NCBI GenBank assembly: GCA_029945375.1
Contig: JAQOTE010000031.1
Span: 43,520-107,519, forward strand
Length of the DNA stretch: 64,000 bases
Source: Agaricus subrufescens
Lineage: Eukaryota; Basidiomycota; Agaricomycetes; Agaricales; Agaricaceae
Reading direction: 5' to 3'
Part shown: piece by piece, positions 32,683-43,090 of the stretch
Layout of the letters: the number at the start of each line of letters is the position of its first letter
How positions within the stretch are numbered: the stretch's first letter is position 1
The notes under the pieces: generated by a model
Told to the model about the DNA's origin: nothing
Seen by the model: the letters and a program-made list of their open reading frames with translations, nothing else
Database searches by the model: none
Translations under genes and position numbers: made by a program

Positions 32683-35600
32683 TTAGAAGAACTCAATCCC
32701 TAATAAAGAACGAATGAATTCAAATTTTCGAGTGTCAAGATTTTTTGTAAATATGTCGGCTGGATTTTTGTTACCAGGGACATATAACAAAGCAATCTTC
32801 TTTTCTTCGACATACTCACGGATTACGTGGTATCGGATGTCGATATGTTTGGAGCGTCTTTCTTGAACAGGATTAGATCCCCAGAAGATAGCTCCTTCAT
32901 TGTCCGCATTCAAATGTGGAATTTGGACTTTAAAACCGATTTCTTTTAGCAATTGATGCATCCAAACAAGTTGTTTAGAGCAGTCAGAGATTGCCATATA
33001 CTCTGCTTCTGTAGAAGAAGAGGCAACGGTTTTTTGTTTGCGACTTAGCCAGCTTATACAGCCTTGGGCTAAAGTGACATAATTACCGGTAACAGATTTC
33101 CGGTCGGTTGGATCTTGTGCCCAATCTGAATCAGAATAGGCAACAATAGCTTCGTTAGAAGCACCGTTATAATTGAGTCTATATTTACTTGTAGCATATA
33201 GATAGCGAAGAACATGTAGACCTTGATCATAATGTTCTTGTGCTGGATTAGCACATTGCTGGCTCAATTTGACCGTTGCATAGGCTATGTCAGGCCTAGA
33301 ACCGATCATAAGGTACATAAGTGATCCAACTAATTGTTGGTACTTTTGTTTAAAAATGGGCGTCGCAGTGCCTTCGAATTTATTAAAGGTGAATCCTGAA
33401 GAGAGAGGCGTCTTGGTGGGTTTAGACGAAATCTCGAATCTTTCAAGGATTTTATTGAGATAATCAACTTGGTCTATGAATAGTCGTCGATTTTCTCGAT
33501 CCCTTTGAATTCTCATTCCTAAGAATTCTTTGGTTTCACCTAAGTCTCGGCATTCCCATTTTAGCATGAATCTGCGTTTTAAGTCTATATAGACTGCAGT
33601 TCGTTTCCCTATTATGGCTACGTCATCAACGTAAACTAATGCAATGATGAGTTGCTTCGTTTCTTTGTCAACGTAATAATATACCCCTGCATCTGATGCA
33701 CATCGCTTAAAGCCTAGTTCTTTCATAGAGGCGGTTAATTCACGCCACCAGGCTAAGCCAGATTGCTTCAGGCCATATAATGCACGGTTTAATTTCCAGA
33801 CTTTTCCTCGATGATCATGGAAACCTTCCGGTTCTTCCATGTAGATCTCTTCTTCGAGTTTTCCATATAAGTATGCTGCTTTGACATCGACGCTTTCGAT
33901 TTCCCAATCTTCTAGTGCTGCAACACTGAAGATGAGGCGAGCAGTTTCATATCGTACAACAGGGGAAAATAACTCATCGAAGTCGATTCCTTCGATTTGA
34001 GAGAATCCTTTAGCGACAAGTCGAGCACGTTTCCGGCCATCAGACTTTACGTTAAAGACCCATCTATTTTTGATAGCTTTTCTTCCTTCCGGAAGTTTAA
34101 CTATTTCATAAACTCCTCGCTTTTTTAAGGCTTGGAGCTCCTCCAGGCATGCTGCAATCCAGTCTTTCTGTTCGTCCCGAGGTATTTTCTCAAGGTCTCT
34201 ATAAGTGACTGGAATGATGGCTTTTGCCAATAAAATGGAAATGAATTCCTTTCCCCCCTCACTTGTAAGACGTTTTAGTTGTTGATCTTCTGTTTCTGGA
34301 ATATTAGGTAAGGGTTTATTTTTACCCATTGCCATTCCCATCGGATCATCAACATCTTCTCCATCAAAATGCCAACGTGGTCGGTTTATTTTGGTTGACG
34401 GAGGTGCAGAAGTATCTGGTTGCTCTTTCGAAGCGATTGAGCTGGGCCAGTCTTCGCTACTTTGTTTTTCAACATCTACGGGATTTGATCTCTCACCATA
34501 GATATTTCCCGGTCTTACAGGGGGTTGCCGTTGTCTAGTCGATCTTCTCGGAGGGAATCCTTCCGGAAGAATGAAGGGAGGTCTATTAGGTAATGACCTT
34601 TCTCTTCTGATGACTGGGGGTCGCTCTCTAGGAGTAGGTCTCGGGCTCGGAGAGGAACTCGAACTCGGACTCGGACTCGGTGCTCTCATTTTTCCTTTCT
34701 CTTGAGGAGAGAGACGGGGAGGCGTACTCGGAGGAGGCTGAACTTCTCCTGGACCTAAGTCAGAAGGAGTAGACGGCGGCGGTTGCGGATCAAATCTATT
34801 TTCATCGTGATAGTCTATAGGTTGACGATGTCCCTTTGAAGTTCCGATGTCAAAATCGAATGATTCATGGTCATCATCAGGTGGTGGACTTTCATCACGG
34901 GGTGGAGAAGGATTTGATGGTCTCTCCTGATTGGAGGAAGAAGGGTGATGATATCGGCTATGCCGAAAATCATCCATTGGTTTTGGTGTGAAAGAATCTG
35001 AGAAATTAGGATCATACTCTAAGGGTCTTAGAGGATCTTCTTCAGAGGATGATGAGTCGTCAGTCCCATCATCTCGAAGCATTTTCTTCTCTAGTTCACC
35101 AGGTTTGTAATCTGGACAGAACGGAAAGATTCGTTCATCAAAGATTGCAGATCTCGATCTGAATACTGTCTTATTGGATTTATGTCTGTAAAATATATAG
35201 CTCCCAGCTGGGGCGTATCCAATGAAGGTCATGAATTCAGAACGAGGTGAAAGCTTATTGATTCGCTTTTCTTCTGGTATGAATGCATATGCACCGCAAC
35301 CAAATACTCGGAGATGGTTTAAATCTATCTTTGGATATCCGAAGTATTGATGTGGAGTCTGCCAATTTAGGCGACGCACTGGTGTATTATTATAAACGTG
35401 AGCGGCTGCTTGGATAGCAAATTCCCAAAATGAATCAGGTAAGCAGGCGTGTAGCCGCATTGCCTGTTCTTTTTCGAGCAAGGTGCGATTTAACCTTTCT
35501 GCACAACCATTCTGTTGATGTGCATAAGGGACCGTTGTTTGATGGTCTATCGCGCTATCAAGGAAGAAGTCCTTGAGTCCTTGGGAGATATATTCTCCGC

Positions 35601-38175
35601 CATTGTCTGTCCGGAATTGGAAACAACGTACTTGTTGCGATTGCCACATTTTATGTACGTAAGCTTCTATGTACCTTGGTACGTCAGCTTTATTCCTTAT
35701 TAGGACGACAGTGCAAGCGGATGAATAGTCATCCAAAAATGTCAGTACCCATTTATATTTGGAGTACGATTTGATCGGCATTTCGAGAAGATCAGAATGT
35801 GTCATCTCGCCGATTGCTTTAGCTCGTTTTGGATTTGGTTGAAAGGGTTTCTGATTTTGTTTGCCTAGCGCGCAGCCTTTGCATACATGATCGGAAGCTT
35901 TCGGGATTTTGATATGCTCACTGGAGCATTCAGGGACTTTACTCAGAGCGAAGTCTGAACAATGTCCGAATCTTTGATGCCAGACTTCATAAGTGATCTC
36001 GTTAACACTTATTCTATTGACGTTATATACATCATTTTTAATGATGCGGGATCGAACATAATGGAGGTTTTGTGCTCCTCCAGGAACCTTTTGGGCCATT
36101 AAGGCAGGGTTACCATGCCTATCATATAAAATGGTTCGATTTGTTTCGCCAATAGATGTCCATCCCATATTTAAATATGTGTTGACGGACAATATCCTTT
36201 CCCGTAGTTCCTCAGCGTATTCAACTCTGGTTACAGTGTTTCGCATGAGGTATGTATTTCCGTCAGTCGTATTATAGACTTCGTACTCTATCATTACGGT
36301 TCCAACGGCAGTTATATTTATATCATTGTCGTTGTGTGCGGTTCCCGCTTCTCCGTAATCACCGGTTTCATAATCCAGGAAATCATCGAGATTATTTGTA
36401 AAATGTCGTGATGCTCCTGAATCTAGTAACCATCTGATCGGAAAATCGTCGTTTATAGGTGTGATGCCACTTATACTAGGCAGATTGCCGGTGCTATGAT
36501 TATCTGGTGTTCTGGCTTCTTGAGGTTCGGCAGGATCCTCATTTACTTCCTCAGATATAGAAGCGAAGCAACAGGGAGGTGTATTAATACAATATACAGC
36601 CGGTGTACTACTAGAGTCTCTTCCTACATCTGAATAGTAGGGGACATCTCCGGCCTGTATAAGGTTAGCTGATTGATAATCATTTGTAGATCGGATCACA
36701 TACTTGTAATCATCAATCTTTACGTCCTCGGTTTCGCTTCCCAGGGACACTGTCTCGAGATCGAAGCTCTTCGGAGCTTCTTCCCTTATTGCCTCGTCGA
36801 TCGGGTCGACGATGATTGGCTCTTGGGGGAGCTCCTCCCTTTCTAGCTTTTCTTTGAAAGCTTGGTATCGGAAGGCGCTGCGCATCTCGGTGTACCTTTG
36901 CATGTATGGAGACATGGGATTTTCCATGTGCTTCCGCATTGCGGTTGCTTCTTCTTCTTCCCAAAACTTTCGGAGCATTTCTGCTTTCGAAATTGGTAAG
37001 GGGGTAGTAGAAGTTTCTCCACCATTCTTGGATTGCATCCTGTCCTCGTAAAGTTTGAGGGCGCGCTCCTTTGCGAGTGCTGCTCTGGAGGGGTACGGTC
37101 TGGGTCGCGGGTCAAGGGTGATCTGCGAAGTTGGATTGAGCTCTACCTTCTTTGGGAGCGTTGATGAGGTTGCAACTCCAAGAGCGCTAACCTGTGGTTG
37201 GCCCGTGGCAGGGGCAAAAAGAGTCGAGGTCTGCGGCGAGTAGTCGTCAAGCTGCAGAACGCCAGTAGAGGCGATTATTTCATTTACCTGAGGCTGAGGC
37301 TTTTTCCTCCCTCGGCGAGTCTTCTTTTGCGGACCAGCAGAATTCCTCTGCTGTGGTTGTTGTTGCTGCTGCTGCTGGCCATTATTAGGGCGCTGCATAG
37401 GCTGCTGTTGTCCTTTATATGGTTGCCATTGGGGCTTTTTAAAGCCTCCTTGTTTGACACCAGAGAAGCGGTTCACCTGGGAGTGATTGCTGGACAGGCG
37501 CTGATTGTACTCTTGTAAAATCGCAGCTCTGACAGCTTGAAAGGTTACGTCGGGGACGTCTCCTTTGGCGGCTAAGAAGGATGATGCGATTTTCCAATGC
37601 TCTGGTATGGCACCGAGCAGGGACATCGCCATTACTAATTCTGGGATATCTACCCCAGTGCTTCGGAGCCTGGAATAGATTAACTCGAGGCTGGCTATTT
37701 CGGCCGATGGTTCCTTTGTTCCGGAAATCCGGAAATTAATGGTTTGCCGGTACAGGGCATAGATAGCCGATGGACCGGTTACACCATAAGTCTTCTCGAG
37801 GAAGCTCCAAAGGTCTGCAGCAGATTCAAATCTCTGCGCAACTAAGCCTCTAGTGATTCTAGAATTTATCATTGCCCTTGCAGTATGAGAGAGACGATTC
37901 CTCTCTTCAATGGCTTCATCGATAGTATTATTCTCTTCTTCAAGCTGGGTTATACCTTCAGTATAAGCTTCTTGAGTTTGGGTTTCCAACTTGGGTGGAA
38001 GTTTGTGTTTAGCCGGGATCGTCCACCTGTTAAGGCAGACGTCGAAGGCATTGTATGAAAACCCATTAGCGATTTGGAGGATAAGAATATCGGCCATTTC
38101 ATCCTTCCAGGTGCCGTAATTCTCGGCTCCGGTAAGTTGTTCGACTGAATTGAGCAGAGCGATGACGTGAGACAT
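32683..38175 (-). CDS. Gag-Pol polyprotein of the copia retrotransposon
   Basis: One uninterrupted 1830-residue frame. Gag occupies roughly the first 500 residues and contains a Gln-rich basic stretch; I see no CCHC zinc knuckle there. The aspartic protease is at about residue 585 (LLDSGASRHFT). The GAG-pre-integrase HHCC zinc site follows (VWHQRFGHCSDF .. CKGCALGKQ). The integrase has a D-D-35-E triad at about 795, 857 and 893 (HSDLLEMP, FRTDNGGEY, QQNGCAERLNR). A Ser/Pro-rich linker leads to the reverse transcriptase, with catalytic YVDD at about 1515-1518. RNase H (YSDSDWAQDPTDRKSVTG, then SSTEAEYMA) and a C-terminal ADIFTKNL complete it. All catalytic residues are present, so the element may encode active proteins. 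Confidence 0.95.
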   Translation of the reverse strand: MSHVIALLNSVEQLTGAENYGTWKDEMADILILQIANGFSYNAFDVCLNRWTIPAKHKLPPKLETQTQEAYTEGITQLEEENNTIDEAIEERNRLSHTARAMINSRITRGLVAQRFESAADLWSFLEKTYGVTGPSAIYALYRQTINFRISGTKEPSAEIASLELIYSRLRSTGVDIPELVMAMSLLGAIPEHWKIASSFLAAKGDVPDVTFQAVRAAILQEYNQRLSSNHSQVNRFSGVKQGGFKKPQWQPYKGQQQPMQRPNNGQQQQQQQPQQRNSAGPQKKTRRGRKKPQPQVNEIIASTGVLQLDDYSPQTSTLFAPATGQPQVSALGVATSSTLPKKVELNPTSQITLDPRPRPYPSRAALAKERALKLYEDRMQSKNGGETSTTPLPISKAEMLRKFWEEEEATAMRKHMENPMSPYMQRYTEMRSAFRYQAFKEKLEREELPQEPIIVDPIDEAIREEAPKSFDLETVSLGSETEDVKIDDYKYVIRSTNDYQSANLIQAGDVPYYSDVGRDSSSTPAVYCINTPPCCFASISEEVNEDPAEPQEARTPDNHSTGNLPSISGITPINDDFPIRWLLDSGASRHFTNNLDDFLDYETGDYGEAGTAHNDNDINITAVGTVMIEYEVYNTTDGNTYLMRNTVTRVEYAEELRERILSVNTYLNMGWTSIGETNRTILYDRHGNPALMAQKVPGGAQNLHYVRSRIIKNDVYNVNRISVNEITYEVWHQRFGHCSDFALSKVPECSSEHIKIPKASDHVCKGCALGKQNQKPFQPNPKRAKAIGEMTHSDLLEMPIKSYSKYKWVLTFLDDYSSACTVVLIRNKADVPRYIEAYVHKMWQSQQVRCFQFRTDNGGEYISQGLKDFFLDSAIDHQTTVPYAHQQNGCAERLNRTLLEKEQAMRLHACLPDSFWEFAIQAAAHVYNNTPVRRLNWQTPHQYFGYPKIDLNHLRVFGCGAYAFIPEEKRINKLSPRSEFMTFIGYAPAGSYIFYRHKSNKTVFRSRSAIFDERIFPFCPDYKPGELEKKMLRDDGTDDSSSSEEDPLRPLEYDPNFSDSFTPKPMDDFRHSRYHHPSSSNQERPSNPSPPRDESPPPDDDHESFDFDIGTSKGHRQPIDYHDENRFDPQPPPSTPSDLGPGEVQPPPSTPPRLSPQEKGKMRAPSPSPSSSSSPSPRPTPRERPPVIRRERSLPNRPPFILPEGFPPRRSTRQRQPPVRPGNIYGERSNPVDVEKQSSEDWPSSIASKEQPDTSAPPSTKINRPRWHFDGEDVDDPMGMAMGKNKPLPNIPETEDQQLKRLTSEGGKEFISILLAKAIIPVTYRDLEKIPRDEQKDWIAACLEELQALKKRGVYEIVKLPEGRKAIKNRWVFNVKSDGRKRARLVAKGFSQIEGIDFDELFSPVVRYETARLIFSVAALEDWEIESVDVKAAYLYGKLEEEIYMEEPEGFHDHRGKVWKLNRALYGLKQSGLAWWRELTASMKELGFKRCASDAGVYYYVDKETKQLIIALVYVDDVAIIGKRTAVYIDLKRRFMLKWECRDLGETKEFLGMRIQRDRENRRLFIDQVDYLNKILERFEISSKPTKTPLSSGFTFNKFEGTATPIFKQKYQQLVGSLMYLMIGSRPDIAYATVKLSQQCANPAQEHYDQGLHVLRYLYATSKYRLNYNGASNEAIVAYSDSDWAQDPTDRKSVTGNYVTLAQGCISWLSRKQKTVASSSTEAEYMAISDCSKQLVWMHQLLKEIGFKVQIPHLNADNEGAIFWGSNPVQERRSKHIDIRYHVIREYVEEKKIALLYVPGNKNPADIFTKNLDTRKFEFIRSLLGIEFF

Positions 38176-38401
38176 ATTGCTTGGTTCTAATAAAAGAAAT
38201 TAGCAATTTATAGCGCAGGGGTAATCAGCCGATGCTGCTAGTAGTCTGATGTCATAGGTCTGTACACCTATATGGGTGACTCGGAATAGCGGTCAACCGT
38301 AGTTGGGATATATTGCTATCTCACTACCACTTGATTCCAGGTTACATGATCAACCTACTCTACTAGTGCAAGTGCCCTTGCACATAGTGAGCTGGCGATC
38401 G

Positions 38402-38413
38402 GGGCCCATAACC
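38402..38413 (-). other. Primer-binding site matching the initiator-tRNA anticodon loop
   Basis: Adjacent to the 5' LTR the element reads ggttatgggccc. This is complementary to the anticodon stem-loop of eukaryotic initiator tRNA-Met (gggcccataacc), the half-tRNA priming site known from Drosophila copia and its relatives. Confidence 0.75.
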
Positions 38414-38818
38414 TGTTAAGATAATAATGATATCCTCCAGGGATTCATCATGCTAGCAGCTAACTAGCGTAGTGGCAGGTTGAGTAGTACTTACTAGAAG
38501 TAGTAGGAGATAGTTCTGAGGAGTTGAAGTATATGACGAGGATAGTAGAGATGTAGAAGATGTCTGTTAGACGATGTAGATTACAGTGAATACATGGGGT
38601 TTATATACTAAACTACTAGTCCATCCACAGGTAAATCCTTTACTGTGGGTCGCATATTATAAGCATAATTGCTCAGCTTAGAAGAGCATGAGCTACAGGT
38701 ATCCACATACACGATTAGGCAGAGCTAGGAGTCGCTCAATGCTCGGAGAGATACAAGTATATCTATCTAAATAAAGTACGAGCTTATACAAGCATCTAAT
38801 ACTATTATTATTCTAACA
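38414..38818 (-). repeat. 5' LTR of the copia element
   Basis: Mate of 32247-32651 with the same TGTTA..TAACA ends. It presumably carries the element promoter on the minus strand. Confidence 0.95.
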
Positions 38819-41416
38819 TACCCGATGTTTGTTGTAATGCACATCATGTATTCTCCACGTGATTCTCTTAAGGTCGTTTTGTTACTCGTGGCATGTATAT
38901 GACACTATAAACTAGGCATCTTATCAACACAGGAGAGAGCAGTAACGCACCGGAGAGGGAGCGCAATGGCAGCCCAGGGCTCCTAAGGATGAGACAAAAC
39001 CATAATAAAGGCTGTAATCCGTACTGGACTCAAACAACTAGTTGTCGCGAACTATGTTAACAGTAGTCCTGCACCATTAGGAAGTTATGATTATTTTTAT
39101 TGGCCCAGTCACGCCACAAATCTTGGAAGTAGCTCTGAGTCTCTTACGTCAGCATTCCAGACGATGGTCATTCGTTCTTGATCTGTTGTTTGTCTGTTCT
39201 GGGGGTGGAGGGTGCTCAGCTGTTGACCTTGACGACCCCTATTATTTCGTCGATGGTAACAGTGTGATTCTATACAAATATCGGATCAAACGATGAAGTT
39301 AGATTAATGATTGTGCCGAAAACATGGCGAGTGGCCCACATCAGCCATTGATCACAAGAGTTGGCCTGACAACAGGAAGAATGAACATAAGAGCCTTCTT
39401 TTTGAATTCTGATTGTCGCAGATGTCTCGAGGGATAAGCTTATCGCCGAAGAATGATTAAATTATTGCATTGTCATGGACCCACAAAGTTTCATTACGAC
39501 AAACATTGTGCTTTTTGAAGGCTTGCCTTTATTTCAATTATTTTTCATTATTTTATATACTGTAACCACGTTTCGGGCTAACCTAGTATGGAAGAATGGC
39601 AATGACGATCATAGCGGTGCAATAGCCCCGAAGAAATGATCGGAGGTGGTGAAAGGGGGGGTATATTCTTAGCTCATCTTTCGTGTGTTGTATTTCGGAT
39701 TCCCGGAACTGTCCGTAGGATTTCATCATTCAGTGAATGTATTTGGTACACGGTGCCGATATGAAGCCATTGTTACTTGTTGATATCGGCCAACGTGGCT
39801 AGCTGAGTAAGATAATTCGTTTAGTAAAGCGCGCACGCAGGACGAGGATCAAACGTACTGGTGGGAATGGATATTACTCCCTGAGAGTTCTTCCTCAGTT
39901 GATTACACTGGATCAGAAGCGCGAAGACTGAGAAGTACTGGGTAAAACCGCTCCCCAAACATCGTGTCTTATTTGTCATCAATCTCTTCTGAAATCATAC
40001 AAAGACAGAGTACGGGAATGAGCCGTTAAATACAGTATACACATGAGACGGCAAGTAGTGGTAGTAACCAGGAGCGAGTGTTTAGATAATAGTTTTTCTG
40101 GTGAGGCTGCACCTCAACAGCTCTTCGACCTTTGCAGATGTTATGATGAAGGGTACCGGGATGATCCCCGTCTATAGCATATCCACCGCTACAGTTCCCG
40201 GGGGTCAGATGTAGAAGCTCACCTAGTGAGTTGCGAGTCTTTGATCCCGGTATTAAGTTACGCAGCATCTAAATGTCGCTAGTGAAACTTGACGGCTCGA
40301 GGGCGATGATAAACCGATATTGGACACGCAGGAGAGGTAGTGGCTTGGACAGGTGGTACGTTCAAGTGTTGAAGATGGTAAACATAATTGAGCTCAAGTC
40401 GAGAATCATAGAATGCTCCACAAAGAATTCAATTTACCGTCATGGGGGAATTGTCACGTAACATGGCTTCAGTGAAGGCGGACGGAGGAACTAAAGTGAT
40501 GTACCCGCATCGAAGACCCAAGTAAGCAATCATCCTCTGGGAACTTTCCCAAGATTAATTCCGGCCACCAGGATGATAGTGATGATGATGGTGATCGTGC
40601 TCCATAGTACCAGGACGATAGCCAGCAGTTTGATTGATCCGGAAAGCAGTAAGTAGTTAGGAGTAAGTGATGTTGAATCAGAGGGCACAGAAGATGCGAT
40701 AGAATCGAGGGGAATTCGAGTTAGTGCATACTCGGGCCTTGAGGCGTCCCACGTTTCTGGCATCGAATCAAGATTCCGAGTGAGCAACGTCCCTGGATGC
40801 TGAACAAACAAATTAAAACAAAGAGGAAGCGCATGGTTGCACGGTGCAAACAACGGTAGTGTTTAATTTTGAAAGATACTCTTGGATGGAGGCCCCGCAC
40901 CCGTCAACGCGTGGGCACTGGGGAATCACAGAGCGCAGGATTGAAGCAGTAAAAACTGTGGCCTCCCACGCGGTGGTGTAAATTATAATTCGAGTATGGT
41001 GGCATCATGGGGCGTAAGTGCGCCGCATCAGAACGGATGGAAGCTCGATGAGGATGGTTGTGGCATTGGGTGATTTGATCCAAGCCGAACAAGGGCATCC
41101 ATGAGATAAACGAGCATCCATATCTGGACACAAACAAGTTGACCGATTAGGCAATGCAGGTTCGCCGCTCCCTGAACGGCGCTGCATATAAGAAACAAGG
41201 ACTCTGGTGAGTCCAGTACATTTACTCTTCTCTCCCCGTCGCTACGCCCGTTACCCTGTGGCTGAGGTGAGTTCCATCTTGTTGATGAGATTGCGAAATC
41301 TGATGAGGACCTGGCAGCGTGTGCTGTGCGGCAGTGATTTCGTTAACGGTCCACGGGGTCCTCCTAGAAGCCATCATTTAGATCTATCCCTGAAAACACT
41401 TCTCCAACTATATACA
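38819..41416. other. Intergenic, about 2.6 kb
   Basis: Only short frames without motifs (for example 39087-39296 plus, 40530-40853 minus, 40904-41137 minus). No repeats or RNA genes recognised. The right part probably holds upstream control sequence of the HMG-box gene. Confidence 0.35.
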
Positions 41417-41423
41417 GTATAAA
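41417..41423 (+). promoter_or_regulatory. TATA box of the HMG-box gene
   Basis: TATAAAA about 45 bases upstream of the ATG at 41467, preceded by a TATATAC. Confidence 0.55.
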
Positions 41424-41466
41424 ACCCTTCATCACGAACAGGACATCTTTGCTCCCTTGGTCCCAC

Positions 41467-43090
41467 ATGCCCGCCTACAACCACATTGCCAATCGCCGCA
41501 GGCGCTCGTCCGCCATGATCTATGGTATGCATTTTTCACTTAGCTTACAGTTAGCATTCCTGATTGCCTTGTAGGTCTGACTCCCGCAAGGCCAGGGGTC
41601 TATGGCGCTGGTCTTCCATTACCCTCTCAGAAACCCGTCATGTTCGCCCCTAATGTCACTCCAGTAACCTATGTGGAACCCGAAGATGGAGATGATGGAA
41701 CTCCCCCTTCTCCTTCTTCAACTTTATTCCCTCCTTCAGAGGCCCCATCCACTGGTCCTACCCGCCGTAGGGCTCCTCCTGGCAAGCGCAGGTCACTTGG
41801 CTATATTCCCCGGCCGCCCAACGCTTTTATGCTCTTCCGAGCAGATTTTGTTCGTCAAAAACACGTCCCTGGTTCGATTGAAACGAATCATGGCTCGCTA
41901 TCCAAAATAATTGGTACAGACTTGTTCTACAATCAACCTTCGCGGTCTTATACCTCTATTCAGGAAATTGCTGGAGAGCCTTGCCTCTCGAAGAAAAGCG
42001 CGTGTGGGAGGTGAAAGCAAAGCAAGCCAAAGCCGAGCACAAGGCCAAATACCCTAACTATCGTTTCCGACCGGTTCACAACAAGAATAAAGATAAGAAG
42101 AAGGATAAGCCTCAGTCAACAATGGAGGATGAACGTCGTTGTGAAGAGGTTGCGCAGCTCCTACTGGAAGGCAAGAAAGGAGAAGAATTGGCTGACGCTA
42201 TACGCAAACTTGACCAGGTTCGCAGTCAAACGCCAGTCCCTCAGCCCGGGCTTCTCTATGCACATCGGCGCTCTTCCTCCGTTCCCTTGCCAAGCGATTA
42301 TTACGGTCCATATGGACACGTCACCATACCTCCTCCACCGTTCTTGGCAGCCCGGCCTGTATCTCCGTTGGGCCGCCAACAACGAATGGCTTACGGACAA
42401 CAGCGCCGGCCGTCGAGTGCTGGGCCCACATTTTTCCGCTCGTCTTGGGGACAAAATCAACTGATCAACACATCGTTCTTCAACAATGATCCTTCACCCC
42501 TCCCAGACCCAGATCCCACCCTCTACAGCAGCTTCAGTAACTTCAACTTCCAGACTTCCCCTCCGGACGACCAACCGCCTCCTTATAACGTTAGTGAACT
42601 AATGGCCAACCTACCTCCACACGAACAATCGCATGACTCGCAGCTTTCTTTGGGACCACTCGAACCCCTGGCACCGCAAGATATACTCTCGCACATGTAT
42701 ACGAACAATCTCACACCCCCCGAATCTAATAATAATGCAGCCGAAGCATCGGACCTCGACATGACTGGTTGGCTTCCATCATCCCTACAACAAAGCCCAG
42801 GACTTCCTTCCTCTCATGCTTCCACGTCCTCCGGTTCTCCGCCACCTTTTGATGGAATGCTCCCCCTACCTGTCTTCGCCCCTCAACCAATGCACGCTGA
42901 CCAGGCTCCTGCACCTACTATGTTTGGCCACGTTGAAACGATTGTTGCAGGTGATTGGTCCGGTCACGCGATGGACTTCCAAGAACACAGCCTCGGATAT
43001 CAACCCGAGGACGGGAACTGCGTTGATGGGACAAAGTTTCCCTTTAGTTCCCCTTTTGATTTCGGGGAGTACGTGAAGAATGAAGCCTGA
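41467..43090 (+). CDS. HMG-box (MATA_HMG/SOX-type) transcription factor
   Basis: Three exons (41467-41524, 41575-41913, 41964-43090) give 507 residues. The HMG box spans about residues 96-168. It starts YIPRPPNAFMLFRADFV and continues across an intron as GSLSKIIGNCWRALPLEEKR then KYPNYRFRP; the PRPPNAF start is the sequence-specific subtype used by fungal sexual regulators. A Lys-rich segment (NKNKDKKKDK) follows, then a long Pro/Ser/Gln-rich tail consistent with an activation domain. Relatives in mushrooms include Pcc1-type regulators of clamp-cell and fruiting development. An orthology claim would need a tree. The intron inside the box splits the codon for a Gly in IIGN. Confidence 0.88.

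Larger units (their letters stand above)
32247..38818 (-). mobile_element. Complete Ty1/copia LTR retrotransposon
   Basis: Two 405-bp LTRs (32247-32651 and 38414-38818) flank one long Gag-Pol frame on the minus strand. The order integrase then reverse transcriptase then RNase H defines the copia (Pseudoviridae-like) group. A primer-binding site adjoins the right LTR and a short purine tract adjoins the left LTR. The LTRs differ at roughly 15 positions by eye (about 4%), so insertion is not very recent. The flanking 5-mers (gctgg on the left, taccc on the right) do not match, so no target-site duplication is visible. Confidence 0.95.
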
